This document shows, piece after piece, positions 1 to 5,056 of a stretch of DNA of 5,205 nt. Under the pieces are notes generated by a model, which was given only the letters and a program-made list of their open reading frames with translations, did no database searches and was not told the DNA's origin. The stretch is from Candidatus Jidaibacter sp. (GTDB taxonomy: Bacteria; Pseudomonadota; Alphaproteobacteria; Rickettsiales; Midichloriaceae), in assembly GCA_021298045.1 (NCBI GenBank), contig JAJTHY010000070.1:1-5205 (forward strand). Direction: 5' to 3'. How positions within the stretch are numbered: the first letter of the stretch is position 1; the number at the start of each line of letters is the position of its first letter. Position numbers and translations under genes: made by a program.

Positions 1-22
1 TCCACTTATAGAAATTTTATAG
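1..22 (+). CDS. C-terminal tail of a probable GTA/phage distal tail protein (DUF2460 family), partial
   Basis: Only the last six codons are in the window. In the frame beginning at base 2 they read PLIEIL and end at TAG (20-22). Members of the DUF2460/TIGR02217 family (GTA gene g12, distal tail protein) typically end in a similar IPLIEIR-like tail, and in GTAs that gene lies directly upstream of the DUF2163 gene, which is the next gene here. The stop codon lies 6 bp before the next start and overlaps its ribosome binding site, as in a tight operon. The call rests on six residues plus gene order, so it is tentative. The other two forward frames stop at 9-11 and 52-54. Confidence 0.45.
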
Positions 23-28
23 GGACTT

Positions 29-823
29 ATGAAAAAGGAGTCAATAATCGGTGAGGTTTTAACGTTAACTACCTGTTGGGAAGTAAAACTCCGCTCGGGT
101 GAAATACTGGGCTTCACAGAAGCAGAAAAAAATCTCACCATAGATGGAGTCTTATATCATGCAAAATCAGGCTTTTCTAGGTCTGCAATTGAGTCAGATA
201 CAACGCTTGCAACCGATAACCTTGAAGTAGCGGGAATAATCGACCATGAAATAATTCGCCATGAAGATTTATTATCGGGGAAGTTTGATCATGCAAAAGT
301 TTCCATTTTTTTGGTTGATATTATGCGCCCAGAATCTGGGAAATTACAGCTGCGCACGGGCTTTTTAGGAGAAGTTACGCTTAATGATTCTGGCTTTACC
401 GCAGAAATACGTGGGTTATTGCAAGCATTTAACCAAACGATTGGGGAGCTTTACTCTCCACAATGCCGCGCTCAGCTTGGGGATTATAGATGTAAGGTAG
501 ACCTAGAATCAAAATGTCAGGTGGGCAAAATACAAAAAGTGGTTGGCATAGATGCTTTTATGTCTACACTAACCGAAGCAGATGGCTATTATAAGTATGG
601 AAAAATAAAATTCGATTGCGGATTTGAAACTGAAGTTGTTGAGCACTTAAGTAGCAAAATCATAATATCAGAAGCTCCCCCCTCAGGCCTTAAAGTAACC
701 CTAGCATTTAAAATTTATCCGGGGTGCGATCGAGCCTTAAGCTCATGCATAAACAAGTTCCAAAATGCACTTAATTTTCGCGGGGAGCCATTTATCAGCG
801 AAGTGGAAGCATTACTTTTTTAA
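29..823 (+). CDS. GTA/phage tail hub protein, DUF2163 / BR0599 family (GTA g13-like)
   Basis: This 264-residue protein matches the DUF2163 plus phage_BR0599 architecture (TIGR02218), the gene g13 hub of alphaproteobacterial gene transfer agents. The hub sits between the tail tube and the tip and is related to phage lambda tail tip protein L. The N-terminal part (about 1-135) is rich in beta strands. The C-terminal module carries the family signature: YSPQCRAQLGDYRC (Cys146, Cys155) and PGCDRALSSCINKFQNALNF (Cys233, Cys240). In this family four such cysteines are thought to bind an iron-sulfur cluster, and all four are present. Cys16, Cys163 and Cys197 are additional. It is slightly short for the family (roughly 290 residues from memory), but both ends look complete. 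The start is supported by AGGGA at 21-25 and an in-frame stop at 20-22. No disruption is seen, so the gene is probably still under selection. The expected downstream g14 peptidase gene is not present. Confidence 0.85.
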   Translation: MKKESIIGEVLTLTTCWEVKLRSGEILGFTEAEKNLTIDGVLYHAKSGFSRSAIESDTTLATDNLEVAGIIDHEIIRHEDLLSGKFDHAKVSIFLVDIMRPESGKLQLRTGFLGEVTLNDSGFTAEIRGLLQAFNQTIGELYSPQCRAQLGDYRCKVDLESKCQVGKIQKVVGIDAFMSTLTEADGYYKYGKIKFDCGFETEVVEHLSSKIIISEAPPSGLKVTLAFKIYPGCDRALSSCINKFQNALNFRGEPFISEVEALLF

Positions 824-840
824 TTCGGAACGCTTAATAC

Positions 841-868
841 GCCAGTTCGGGATTAGAAGGGAACTGGC
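841..868. repeat. Perfect 8-bp inverted repeat, possible hairpin downstream of the hub gene
   Basis: GCCAGTTC (841-848) is complementary to GAACTGGC (861-868) across a 12-nt loop. It lies 18 bp after the stop of the DUF2163 gene, where a transcription terminator would be expected. However, the right arm is followed by AGCACAACAG rather than a T-run, so it is not a classic intrinsic terminator. It could be an mRNA-end hairpin or a remnant of a palindromic element. Confidence 0.45.
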
Positions 869-886
869 AGCACAACAGAAATTGAG

Positions 887-1021
887 ATGGCAAAACTCTC
901 CAAGCATTTGGAAAAAGGTTATTATGCAATACAGGACTTAGATGAATTTAAAACTTTAAGCAAAGGTATTTTGGACGCTTTGCCAAAGGTTGTGCAAGAG
1001 AGGGGTACTGTTAGAGGTTAA
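887..1021 (+). CDS. Short unassigned reading frame (44 codons), possible gene remnant
   Basis: The frame starts at ATG 887 and ends at TAA 1019-1021. It encodes a lysine-, leucine- and glutamate-rich peptide beginning MAKLSKHLEKGYYAIQDLDE and ending QERGTVRG. The frame is open back to codon 857, just after a TAG at 854. The residue composition looks like real protein and predicts as mostly helical, but I recognise no family. No good Shine-Dalgarno lies before the ATG (only GAG directly adjacent). It ends 8 bp before the dnaB stop, so the two are convergent. It may be the 3' end of a decayed gene, a small unknown gene, or chance. Confidence 0.25.
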   Translation: MAKLSKHLEKGYYAIQDLDEFKTLSKGILDALPKVVQERGTVRG

Positions 1022-1029
1022 CCTAAGCG

Positions 1030-2511
1030 CTAATGTCCTACCATGTCCAAATTGGTGAAGCCAGTAGTGCGGGTATCGTACCGCACGCATACTGTTCCTA
1101 TTGGGCCATTCCTCTGTTTTGCAATTAAGATTTCAGTTATTCCTTTGGCATTTTCCATATCCGCCTGCCATTGCGCGTATTTATCGGCCTCGTGGGTTTG
1201 AGGCATTTTGCGCGATAGATAATATTCCTCGCGATAAATAAACATAACCACGTCCGCATCTTGCTCAATGTTACCACTTTCACGAAGGTCCGAAAGTTGG
1301 GGCCTTTTATCATCCCTAGATTCTACCGCACGCGAAAGCTGGGAAAGCGCAAGCACAGGAATATCCAGCTCTTTCGCAATCGCTTTAAGCCCTTGGCTGA
1401 TTTCTGCAATTTCTTGCAGCCTATTGGTTTCGCTCATTTTGCTACTGCCCCTGATCAATTGCAGATAATCCACTACTATAGCACCTAAGTTATGTTGCCT
1501 TTTAAGACGCCTGGCACGCGTTCTAAGCGCTGAGATACTGATGGATGGAGTGTCATCAATAAATATAGGCATCTCTGCTAGCTTATCGCTTTCTTTAAGC
1601 AACACACTGAATTCTTGTTTACTGATATTACCTATTCTTATTCTACTACCGTCTATTCCAGTTTTAATCGCAAGAATACGATTAGCTATTTGCTCAGATG
1701 ACATCTCCAGAGAAAACACAGCTACAGATTTTTTATCCTTAACTTCTTTTTTATTTAGAAAATTTAGCGCAGCATTAATTGCTATATTGATGGCAAAAGC
1801 GGTTTTACCCATAGATGGCCTAGCTGCAAGTATCAACAAATCTGAACTTTGCATACCACCTAGCAATTTATCCAAATCGATAAACCCGGTGGTAACACCA
1901 CTAACCTCTCCGCCTTGCTTGCGGGCCATATCTATTCTTTTAATACTCTCAACCACACTTGCTTTCAAAGTGGAAAAGCCAGATTCAGCGTTACCATCAG
2001 ATGCTAAATTAAATAGCTGTTGCTCGGCACCTTCTATCAGATCCATAGCGTTTTGGTCGGTATTGTATTGATGCGCGCCAACAACAACATCTTCGCCAAT
2101 TTTAATGAGTTCTCTTCTTAAAGATGTTTCGTAAATATCTTTGGCATAAGGAAGTAAATTAATTATCGAGGCAGCGTTAGTAGATAATTTCATTAAATAT
2201 TCAAGGCTAGATACCCCAAGTTCACTTAAAGAATCATCTTCACCAAAATAATTTTTTAAGGTAACAGGGCTTGCTATTAAACCTCGCTCATAAAATTTAA
2301 GAATAGATTCATATATTTTTGCATGAAGGGGGACATAAAAGTGGTCCGGCTTAAGGAAATCAGCTACTTTATTTAGGTTTTCATTGTTGTTTAAAAAAGA
2401 ACCTAGCACAGCTTTTTCAGCATCTAAATTACAAGGCATTTTGCTACCTTCACCTATTTGAGAGGTGTTGTCATTAGTTACTTCAACTGTACTGTTTGTT
2501 AACTCTTTCAT
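1030..2511 (-). CDS. dnaB: Replicative DNA helicase DnaB
   Basis: This hexameric ATP-dependent helicase unwinds the fork and recruits primase. Counting from the ATG at 2511 (493 aa), the N-terminal DnaB domain starts with NLDAEKAVLGSF (about 28-39). The RecA-like motor carries Walker A ARPSMGKT (230-237), the catalytic glutamate in SLEMS (Glu269), Walker B IVVDYLQL (Asp348), LSQLSRAVE (from about 389), the DLRESGNIEQDADVV signature (from 408), and AKQRNGPIG with the arginine finger (Arg467). All key residues are present and no intein interrupts it. The start is uncertain. ATGs at 2532, 2517 and 2511 lie inside the end of hemE and have no clear Shine-Dalgarno. The ATG at 2439 is preceded by GAAGGT and would give 469 aa starting MPCNLDAEKAVLG, close to the E. 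coli length. I chose 2511 because the extra residues look like a natural disordered N-terminal extension. Likely co-transcribed with hemE. Confidence 0.96.
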   Translation of the reverse strand: MKELTNSTVEVTNDNTSQIGEGSKMPCNLDAEKAVLGSFLNNNENLNKVADFLKPDHFYVPLHAKIYESILKFYERGLIASPVTLKNYFGEDDSLSELGVSSLEYLMKLSTNAASIINLLPYAKDIYETSLRRELIKIGEDVVVGAHQYNTDQNAMDLIEGAEQQLFNLASDGNAESGFSTLKASVVESIKRIDMARKQGGEVSGVTTGFIDLDKLLGGMQSSDLLILAARPSMGKTAFAINIAINAALNFLNKKEVKDKKSVAVFSLEMSSEQIANRILAIKTGIDGSRIRIGNISKQEFSVLLKESDKLAEMPIFIDDTPSISISALRTRARRLKRQHNLGAIVVDYLQLIRGSSKMSETNRLQEIAEISQGLKAIAKELDIPVLALSQLSRAVESRDDKRPQLSDLRESGNIEQDADVVMFIYREEYYLSRKMPQTHEADKYAQWQADMENAKGITEILIAKQRNGPIGTVCVRYDTRTTGFTNLDMVGH

Positions 2512-3556
2512 GCTCATACACAACAACCGCATCCACTAAACACTTCATATTATCTATTGGAGTTTCCGGTAGTATACCATGCCCTAAATTAAAAATTAAA
2601 CTTTCACCATGCGCTTTATCCAAAATTTTATGCGCACGCTCTATTATTTGCTTTTTATTACCGTATGCTAGGAGCATGTTGTCCATATTACCTTGCAAAA
2701 CCGGTGCTTTTTCATTTTTTGTCAAAGCCTTAAAAGCCCAAGTCAAATCATTATACTGATCTATTGCATATGCGTCCACATTTGTTTTTGATTTAAAATA
2801 CCTCAAGCTACTGCCTGCGTTCCGGGCAAAAACTATAAAGGGAATACTGGGAAATTCTGCCTTAACTCCTTCTATGATTTTTTCAATTGGCTTAACTACC
2901 ATATTTCGGAATTCACTATTTGGAACAACCCCAGCCCACGAATCAAAAATTTTTATAACTTCTGCGCCAGATTTAATTTGAACTTTTAAATACTGTATTG
3001 TTGCCTTTACTATTGTCTCTAAAAGTTCGGAGAACTCATTTGGATTTTCAATAAAGAACCTTTTAACCTTTGCAAATTCTTTGCTACCACCGCCTTCTAT
3101 CATATATGATGCTATAGTAAATGGTGCGCCTGCAAAGCCTATTAATGTTTTATCTTTGAAATTACCACTTAGTTCTTGTCTTACTAATTTTATTGCCTGC
3201 CCAACTTTATCAAATACCATTTCATTTGGTTTGGTTATCTTTTTAATATCCCTTAAACTATTTATGGATTCTAACTTAGGACCATGTGATGGAGAAAATT
3301 CAACTTTCATTCCTAATGCTTTTGGTATTAGCAATATGTCTGAGAATATAATTGCTGCATCAAGTTGAAATCTTTTCAAAGGTTGTAAGGTAACTTCAGC
3401 TGCAGCTTCTGGAGTTAAGCAGAAATCTATAAAACTTGGAAACTTGCTTCTAATCTCTCTGTACTCAGGCAAATACCTGCCTGCTTGTCGCATAATCCAA
3501 ATGGGAGTTTTGCTATTAGGTTGGCTCGCTATCTTTTCAAGTAAAGGCTTTTTCAT
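2483..3556 (-). CDS. hemE: Uroporphyrinogen decarboxylase (haem biosynthesis)
   Basis: This cytosolic enzyme decarboxylates the four acetate side chains of uroporphyrinogen III to give coproporphyrinogen III. The 357-residue protein is full length for the family and has its signatures. PIWIMRQAGRYLPEYR (18-33) contains the substrate-binding Arg23 and Arg27. FSDILLIPKALGM (71-83) has the catalytic Asp73. GFAGAPFTIASYMIEGGGS (140-158) has Tyr151. FDSWAG (204-209) has Ser206, and NLGHGILPETP (323-333) has His326. FARNAG (243-248) departs slightly from the more usual FPRGAG-like loop. The ATG at 3554-3556 has no Shine-Dalgarno in its A+T-rich leader, but it lies at the expected N-terminus. The gene is first in a leftward unit with dnaB, and its 3' end overlaps the annotated dnaB start by 29 bp. 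Its 5' end faces the putative origin, the position hemE holds in several alphaproteobacteria. Confidence 0.97.
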   Translation of the reverse strand: MKKPLLEKIASQPNSKTPIWIMRQAGRYLPEYREIRSKFPSFIDFCLTPEAAAEVTLQPLKRFQLDAAIIFSDILLIPKALGMKVEFSPSHGPKLESINSLRDIKKITKPNEMVFDKVGQAIKLVRQELSGNFKDKTLIGFAGAPFTIASYMIEGGGSKEFAKVKRFFIENPNEFSELLETIVKATIQYLKVQIKSGAEVIKIFDSWAGVVPNSEFRNMVVKPIEKIIEGVKAEFPSIPFIVFARNAGSSLRYFKSKTNVDAYAIDQYNDLTWAFKALTKNEKAPVLQGNMDNMLLAYGNKKQIIERAHKILDKAHGESLIFNLGHGILPETPIDNMKCLVDAVVVYEHERVNKQYS

Positions 3557-3590
3557 AAAAATAAATTAATACTTATATAAATGTTTATTT

Positions 3591-3596
3591 ATTATA
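3591..3596 (-). promoter_or_regulatory. Candidate -10 element for hemE-dnaB
   Basis: The minus strand reads TATAAT here, 35 bp before the hemE start. No convincing -35 hexamer lies 16-18 bp upstream (TAATTA at 17 bp), and in such A+T-rich DNA the match may be chance. It is the best -10 candidate I see for the leftward unit. Confidence 0.25.
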
Positions 3597-3601
3597 TTAG
3601 T

Positions 3602-3620
3602 GTGTTGATATGTTAATTAC
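3602..3620 (+). repeat. Origin repeat, left copy (GTGTKGATATGTTAATWAC)
   Basis: This 19-bp element matches 3839-3857 at 17 of 19 positions in the same orientation. The two copies flank the central repeat and DnaA-box region. Each has a DnaA-box-like half (TGTKGATAT) fused to GTTAATWAC. The box half is weaker in this copy. Confidence 0.6.
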
Positions 3621-3646
3621 TAATTTTAAACATATTACTTACATAG

Positions 3647-3655
3647 TTATCTACA
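3647..3655 (+). promoter_or_regulatory. DnaA-box-like site TTATCTACA
   Basis: This differs from the classic TTATCCACA box at one position (C to T at base 6). It stands apart from the main box cluster, about 100 bp to its left, on the hemE side of the A+T-rich repeats. Confidence 0.45.
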
Positions 3656-3699
3656 AACTAACTTACCTTATATATCCCGTAAATTCTTTTTATAAATAA

Positions 3700-3752
3700 G
3701 TTATTAACATATTAACATTTTAGTAGTTTTGAAATATTAACATGTTAATAAC
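3700..3752. repeat. AT-rich inverted and tandem repeat block (ATTAACAT / ATGTTAATAAC)
   Basis: GTTATTAACAT (3700-3710) is the exact inverse of ATGTTAATAAC (3742-3752), giving an 11-bp inverted pair. ATTAACAT occurs in tandem at 3703-3710 and 3711-3718 and again at 3736-3743. TATTAACATGTTAATA (3735-3750) is a perfect 16-bp palindrome. ATGTTAATAACCT recurs exactly at 3742-3754 and 3847-3859. This is either a melting element or a set of binding sites for an origin or regulatory protein. Confidence 0.7.
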
Positions 3753-3753
3753 C

Positions 3754-3762
3754 TGTGAAAAA
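3754..3762 (-). promoter_or_regulatory. DnaA-box-like site TTTTTCACA
   Basis: The minus strand matches the relaxed consensus TTWTNCACA exactly. It is the first of four boxes whose left ends are 22-24 bp apart, directly after the palindrome block. Confidence 0.45.
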
Positions 3763-3776
3763 CTTGTGAGAAGATG

Positions 3777-3785
3777 TGTGTAAAA
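3777..3785 (-). promoter_or_regulatory. DnaA-box-like site TTTTACACA
   Basis: The minus strand matches TTWTNCACA exactly. Its left end is 23 bp after that of the previous box, about two helical turns. Confidence 0.45.
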
Positions 3786-3798
3786 AGTTATTAATGAG

Positions 3799-3807
3799 TT
3801 ATTCACA
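3799..3807 (+). promoter_or_regulatory. DnaA box TTATTCACA
   Basis: This is an exact match to TTATNCACA and the strongest DnaA box in the interval. Its left end lies 22 bp after that of the preceding box. Confidence 0.65.
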
Positions 3808-3822
3808 ACATAATTAAGATAG

Positions 3823-3831
3823 TTATCAACA
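3823..3831 (+). promoter_or_regulatory. DnaA-box-like site TTATCAACA
   Basis: There is one mismatch to TTATCCACA (C to A at base 6). Its left end lies 24 bp after that of the previous box and it has the same orientation. Confidence 0.5.
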
Positions 3832-3838
3832 GAGGAAC

Positions 3839-3857
3839 GTGTGGATATGTTAATAAC
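3839..3857 (+). repeat. Origin repeat, right copy, with an embedded DnaA-box-like site
   Basis: This is the partner of 3602-3620 (17 of 19 identical). Its first part, TGTGGATAT (3840-3848), is ATATCCACA on the minus strand, one base from the perfect TTATCCACA box. The second part, ATGTTAATAAC, is the core of the central repeats. Confidence 0.6.
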
Positions 3858-3874
3858 CTTTTGCGTGTTTGAAG

Positions 3875-3903
3875 TTGATTTAAACCCCATGCTTAGTTAT
3901 AAT
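3875..3903 (+). promoter_or_regulatory. Probable sigma70-type promoter for atpF'-atpF
   Basis: TTGATT (3875-3880, 4 of 6 to the -35 consensus) is separated by exactly 17 bp from a perfect TATAAT (3898-3903). Transcription would start near 3910, leaving a short leader of about 22 nt before the atpF' start. The placement fits atpF' being the first gene of its unit here, without atpB and atpE upstream. It sits at the right edge of the putative origin, so origin binding and transcription may interact. Confidence 0.6.
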
Positions 3904-3932
3904 GTAATGCGCAAATAGAATATTGTTAGGTC

Positions 3933-4391
3933 ATGCCTCAGTTAAATCCGGAATTTTTTATATCGCAGCTTTTTTGGTTGGTCATAATTTTTGCTATGAT
4001 TTACGGGATTGTTGCTAAATATTTTTTACCAAGAGTGGGAAATGTTGTGGAATCACGTAATTCATCTATCGAGAGTGACGTTGCTTTATCTGAGGAGATG
4101 TTGAAAAAGCGTGCCGTAAATGAACATGAAGCAACCAAAGTTATTGAAACTGCGAAGCATAAAGCTTTTGCAATTATAGACGAAGCTACAAAAAAAGCTG
4201 AAAACAAGCTGAAAATTAGTGTTGATGATATTGAAAAAAGAATCAGCAAAAATACAGCTAAAGAAGAAGAAAAACTTTCCAGATTTAGATTTCAAATGCA
4301 AAACAGTATTGAAGGAATAGCATTAGAGGTACAGAGTGAAATTATGAACTGTTTACTTACACATTTAGATCTCAAGTCTAAAAATAACTAA
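3933..4391 (+). CDS. atpF': ATP synthase Fo subunit b' (AtpF'/AtpX)
   Basis: This is a peripheral-stalk subunit of the F1Fo ATP synthase. It is anchored in the inner membrane and pairs with subunit b to hold F1 against rotation. The 152-residue protein opens with MPQLNPEFFISQLFWLVIIF, the hallmark b' start (compare MPQLDPSTFPSQLFW in relatives). One transmembrane segment spans about 11-32, and FLPRV follows at the membrane exit. Residues about 37-125 form a long charged helix rich in Glu, Lys and Ala, as expected for the stalk coiled coil. Length is at the short end for b'. AGG at 3928-3930 is only 2 bp from the ATG, so the Shine-Dalgarno is poor, but the N-terminus is right. atpF begins 3 bp after the stop. 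The usual upstream partners atpB (a) and atpE (c) are not here; the preceding DNA is the putative origin and hemE. Confidence 0.92.
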   Translation: MPQLNPEFFISQLFWLVIIFAMIYGIVAKYFLPRVGNVVESRNSSIESDVALSEEMLKKRAVNEHEATKVIETAKHKAFAIIDEATKKAENKLKISVDDIEKRISKNTAKEEEKLSRFRFQMQNSIEGIALEVQSEIMNCLLTHLDLKSKNN

Positions 4392-4394
4392 TCG

Positions 4395-4886
4395 ATGGAT
4401 AAAAATATGTTCACAGAATCAAATGTTGTTGCTATTGCATCTATACTATTTGTAGTTGCCTTATACAAACCTATTAAAAAATTTGTACTATCTTTTTTAG
4501 ATGAAAAAATCCAAGAGGCTATAAAAGAGATAGAACATGCAAGAAATCTTAGAGTTGAGGCGGAACAATATCTTGAGGAATCCAAGAAAAAATTAGCAGA
4601 AGCGGAAAAAACAGCAGTAGAAATTATCGAAAAAGCTAATGAAAGATCTCAGTTTATCATAAGTGACATTGAAAATCAGCTTAAGGCTATATCAGACCGT
4701 AAACTCGAAGATTCATTAGCTCGTATTGCGCAGCAAGAGCAGCAAATAATTTCTGAGTTAAAAGCACAAACTGTAGAGCTTACAATAAAGTATGTAGAAG
4801 AATCATTGATAAGTGAGTTAAGTAAAGATGCTCAAATGAGCTTGATTGACAATTCATTGAAAAAAGCAGCGAAGATGGTGAATTAA
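4395..4886 (+). CDS. atpF: ATP synthase Fo subunit b
   Basis: This is the second peripheral-stalk subunit, expected to form a b/b' heterodimer with the product of the preceding gene and to contact subunit delta at the top of F1. The 163-residue protein has one N-terminal transmembrane segment (about 9-25, VVAIASILFVVALY then KPIKKF). A long amphipathic, charged helix follows (about 35-125; EEIEHAR-like and KKKLAEAEKTA stretches), then a C-terminal region with YVEESLISELS. This is typical b architecture and length. The start at 4395 lies 3 bp after the atpF' stop. A second ATG at 4407 (MFTESNVVAI) would fit the common family start MFTES equally well. Neither has a clear Shine-Dalgarno, which suggests translational coupling to atpF'. 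The expected F1 genes (atpH, A, G, D, C) do not follow; a convergent tRNA does. Confidence 0.92.
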   Translation: MDKNMFTESNVVAIASILFVVALYKPIKKFVLSFLDEKIQEAIKEIEHARNLRVEAEQYLEESKKKLAEAEKTAVEIIEKANERSQFIISDIENQLKAISDRKLEDSLARIAQQEQQIISELKAQTVELTIKYVEESLISELSKDAQMSLIDNSLKKAAKMVN

Positions 4887-4888
4887 CA

Positions 4889-4921
4889 CTACCAATGTCT
4901 AAAAAATTTGATTTTTGGTAG
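4889..4921. terminator. Possible weak bidirectional terminator hairpin between atpF and tRNA-Met
   Basis: CTACCAA (4889-4895) pairs with TTGGTAG (4915-4921), enclosing an A/T-rich middle with AAAAAA and TTTTT runs. The right arm overlaps the encoded ACCA end of the convergent tRNA, so the symmetry may simply echo that end. On the minus strand, an AAAAAT/ATTTTT stem follows the tRNA and ends in T residues. No strong G+C stem is present. Confidence 0.3.
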
Positions 4922-4992
4922 CGGAGGAGGGACTTGAACCCCCGACCTACGGATTATGATTCCGCCGCTCTAACCAGCTGAGCTACTCCGCC
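4916..4992 (-). tRNA. tRNA-Met (anticodon CAT), elongator type, CCA encoded
   Basis: On the minus strand the 77-nt sequence folds as a full cloverleaf. The acceptor is GGCGGAG paired with CTCCGCT (G1-U72 wobble). The D arm is GCTC/GAGC. The anticodon stem is GCGGA/TCCGT around loop ATCATAA, giving anticodon CAT. The T arm is GGGGG/CCCTC with loop TTCAAGT. Discriminator A is followed by an encoded CCA. The anticodon stem lacks the three consecutive G-C pairs next to the loop seen in initiators, so it is not the initiator. A CAT tRNA could also be tRNA-Ile read through lysidine, but the stem and loop resemble the alphaproteobacterial elongator tRNA-Met. A TTGCAA at 5030-5035 could be its -35, but the matching -10 is poor. 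Confidence 0.9.
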
Positions 4993-5056
4993 ATTTGCAC
5001 CGAGCAAACTTAACTAATTTTCCACAGTTTTGCAAGTGTTTATTTTACCTTTTGGA

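Larger units (their letters stand above)
3557..3932. other. oriC: Putative chromosomal replication origin (oriC), gene-free A+T-rich interval
   Basis: This 376-bp interval between divergent hemE and atpF' has no coding frame of note. Seen directly: a 44-bp block (3557-3600) with only three G/C bases, a second A+T-rich stretch (about 3682-3725), repeated ATTAACAT and ATGTTAATAAC elements, and a cluster of DnaA-box-like 9-mers (3754-3848 plus 3647-3655). From established work, the Caulobacter and Rickettsia origins lie beside hemE, and the Wolbachia origin was also assigned next to it. I infer that this is oriC, with the A+T blocks as candidate unwinding elements. No TTAA-N7-TTAA CtrA sites were found. 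It must also hold the divergent promoters for hemE and atpF', so some of the A+T richness is promoter sequence. Confidence 0.7.

Noticed and set aside
765..941. A 58-codon plus-strand frame overlapping the end of the hub gene, containing an ELAAQQKLRW-like stretch
   Set aside because: Most of its first part lies inside the hub gene in another frame. It has no ribosome binding site and no recognised family, and its length is within chance expectation.
1541..2071. A 176-codon plus-strand frame opposite dnaB
   Set aside because: It is the antisense shadow of dnaB, whose motifs on the minus strand are unambiguous. The translated product is low-complexity and matches nothing recognised.
3081..3368. 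Plus-strand frame opposite hemE
   Set aside because: It is the antisense shadow of hemE and lacks a plausible start region or protein character.
3557..3932. CtrA binding sites of the TTAA-N7-TTAA type in the putative origin
   Set aside because: I listed every TTAA in the interval. No two starts are 11 bp apart; the close pairs are 8 bp (3704/3712, 3737/3745) and 13 bp (3613/3626) apart. Consensus CtrA sites are therefore not supported.
3557..3932. CRISPR array reading of the repeated AT-rich elements
   Set aside because: The repeats are short, in both orientations and irregularly spaced, with no uniform spacers. An origin or regulatory role fits better.
4001..4249. Minus-strand frames opposite atpF' and atpF
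   Set aside because: They are Ser/Phe/Ile-rich reflections of the Glu/Lys-rich coiled-coil codons and are not plausible genes.
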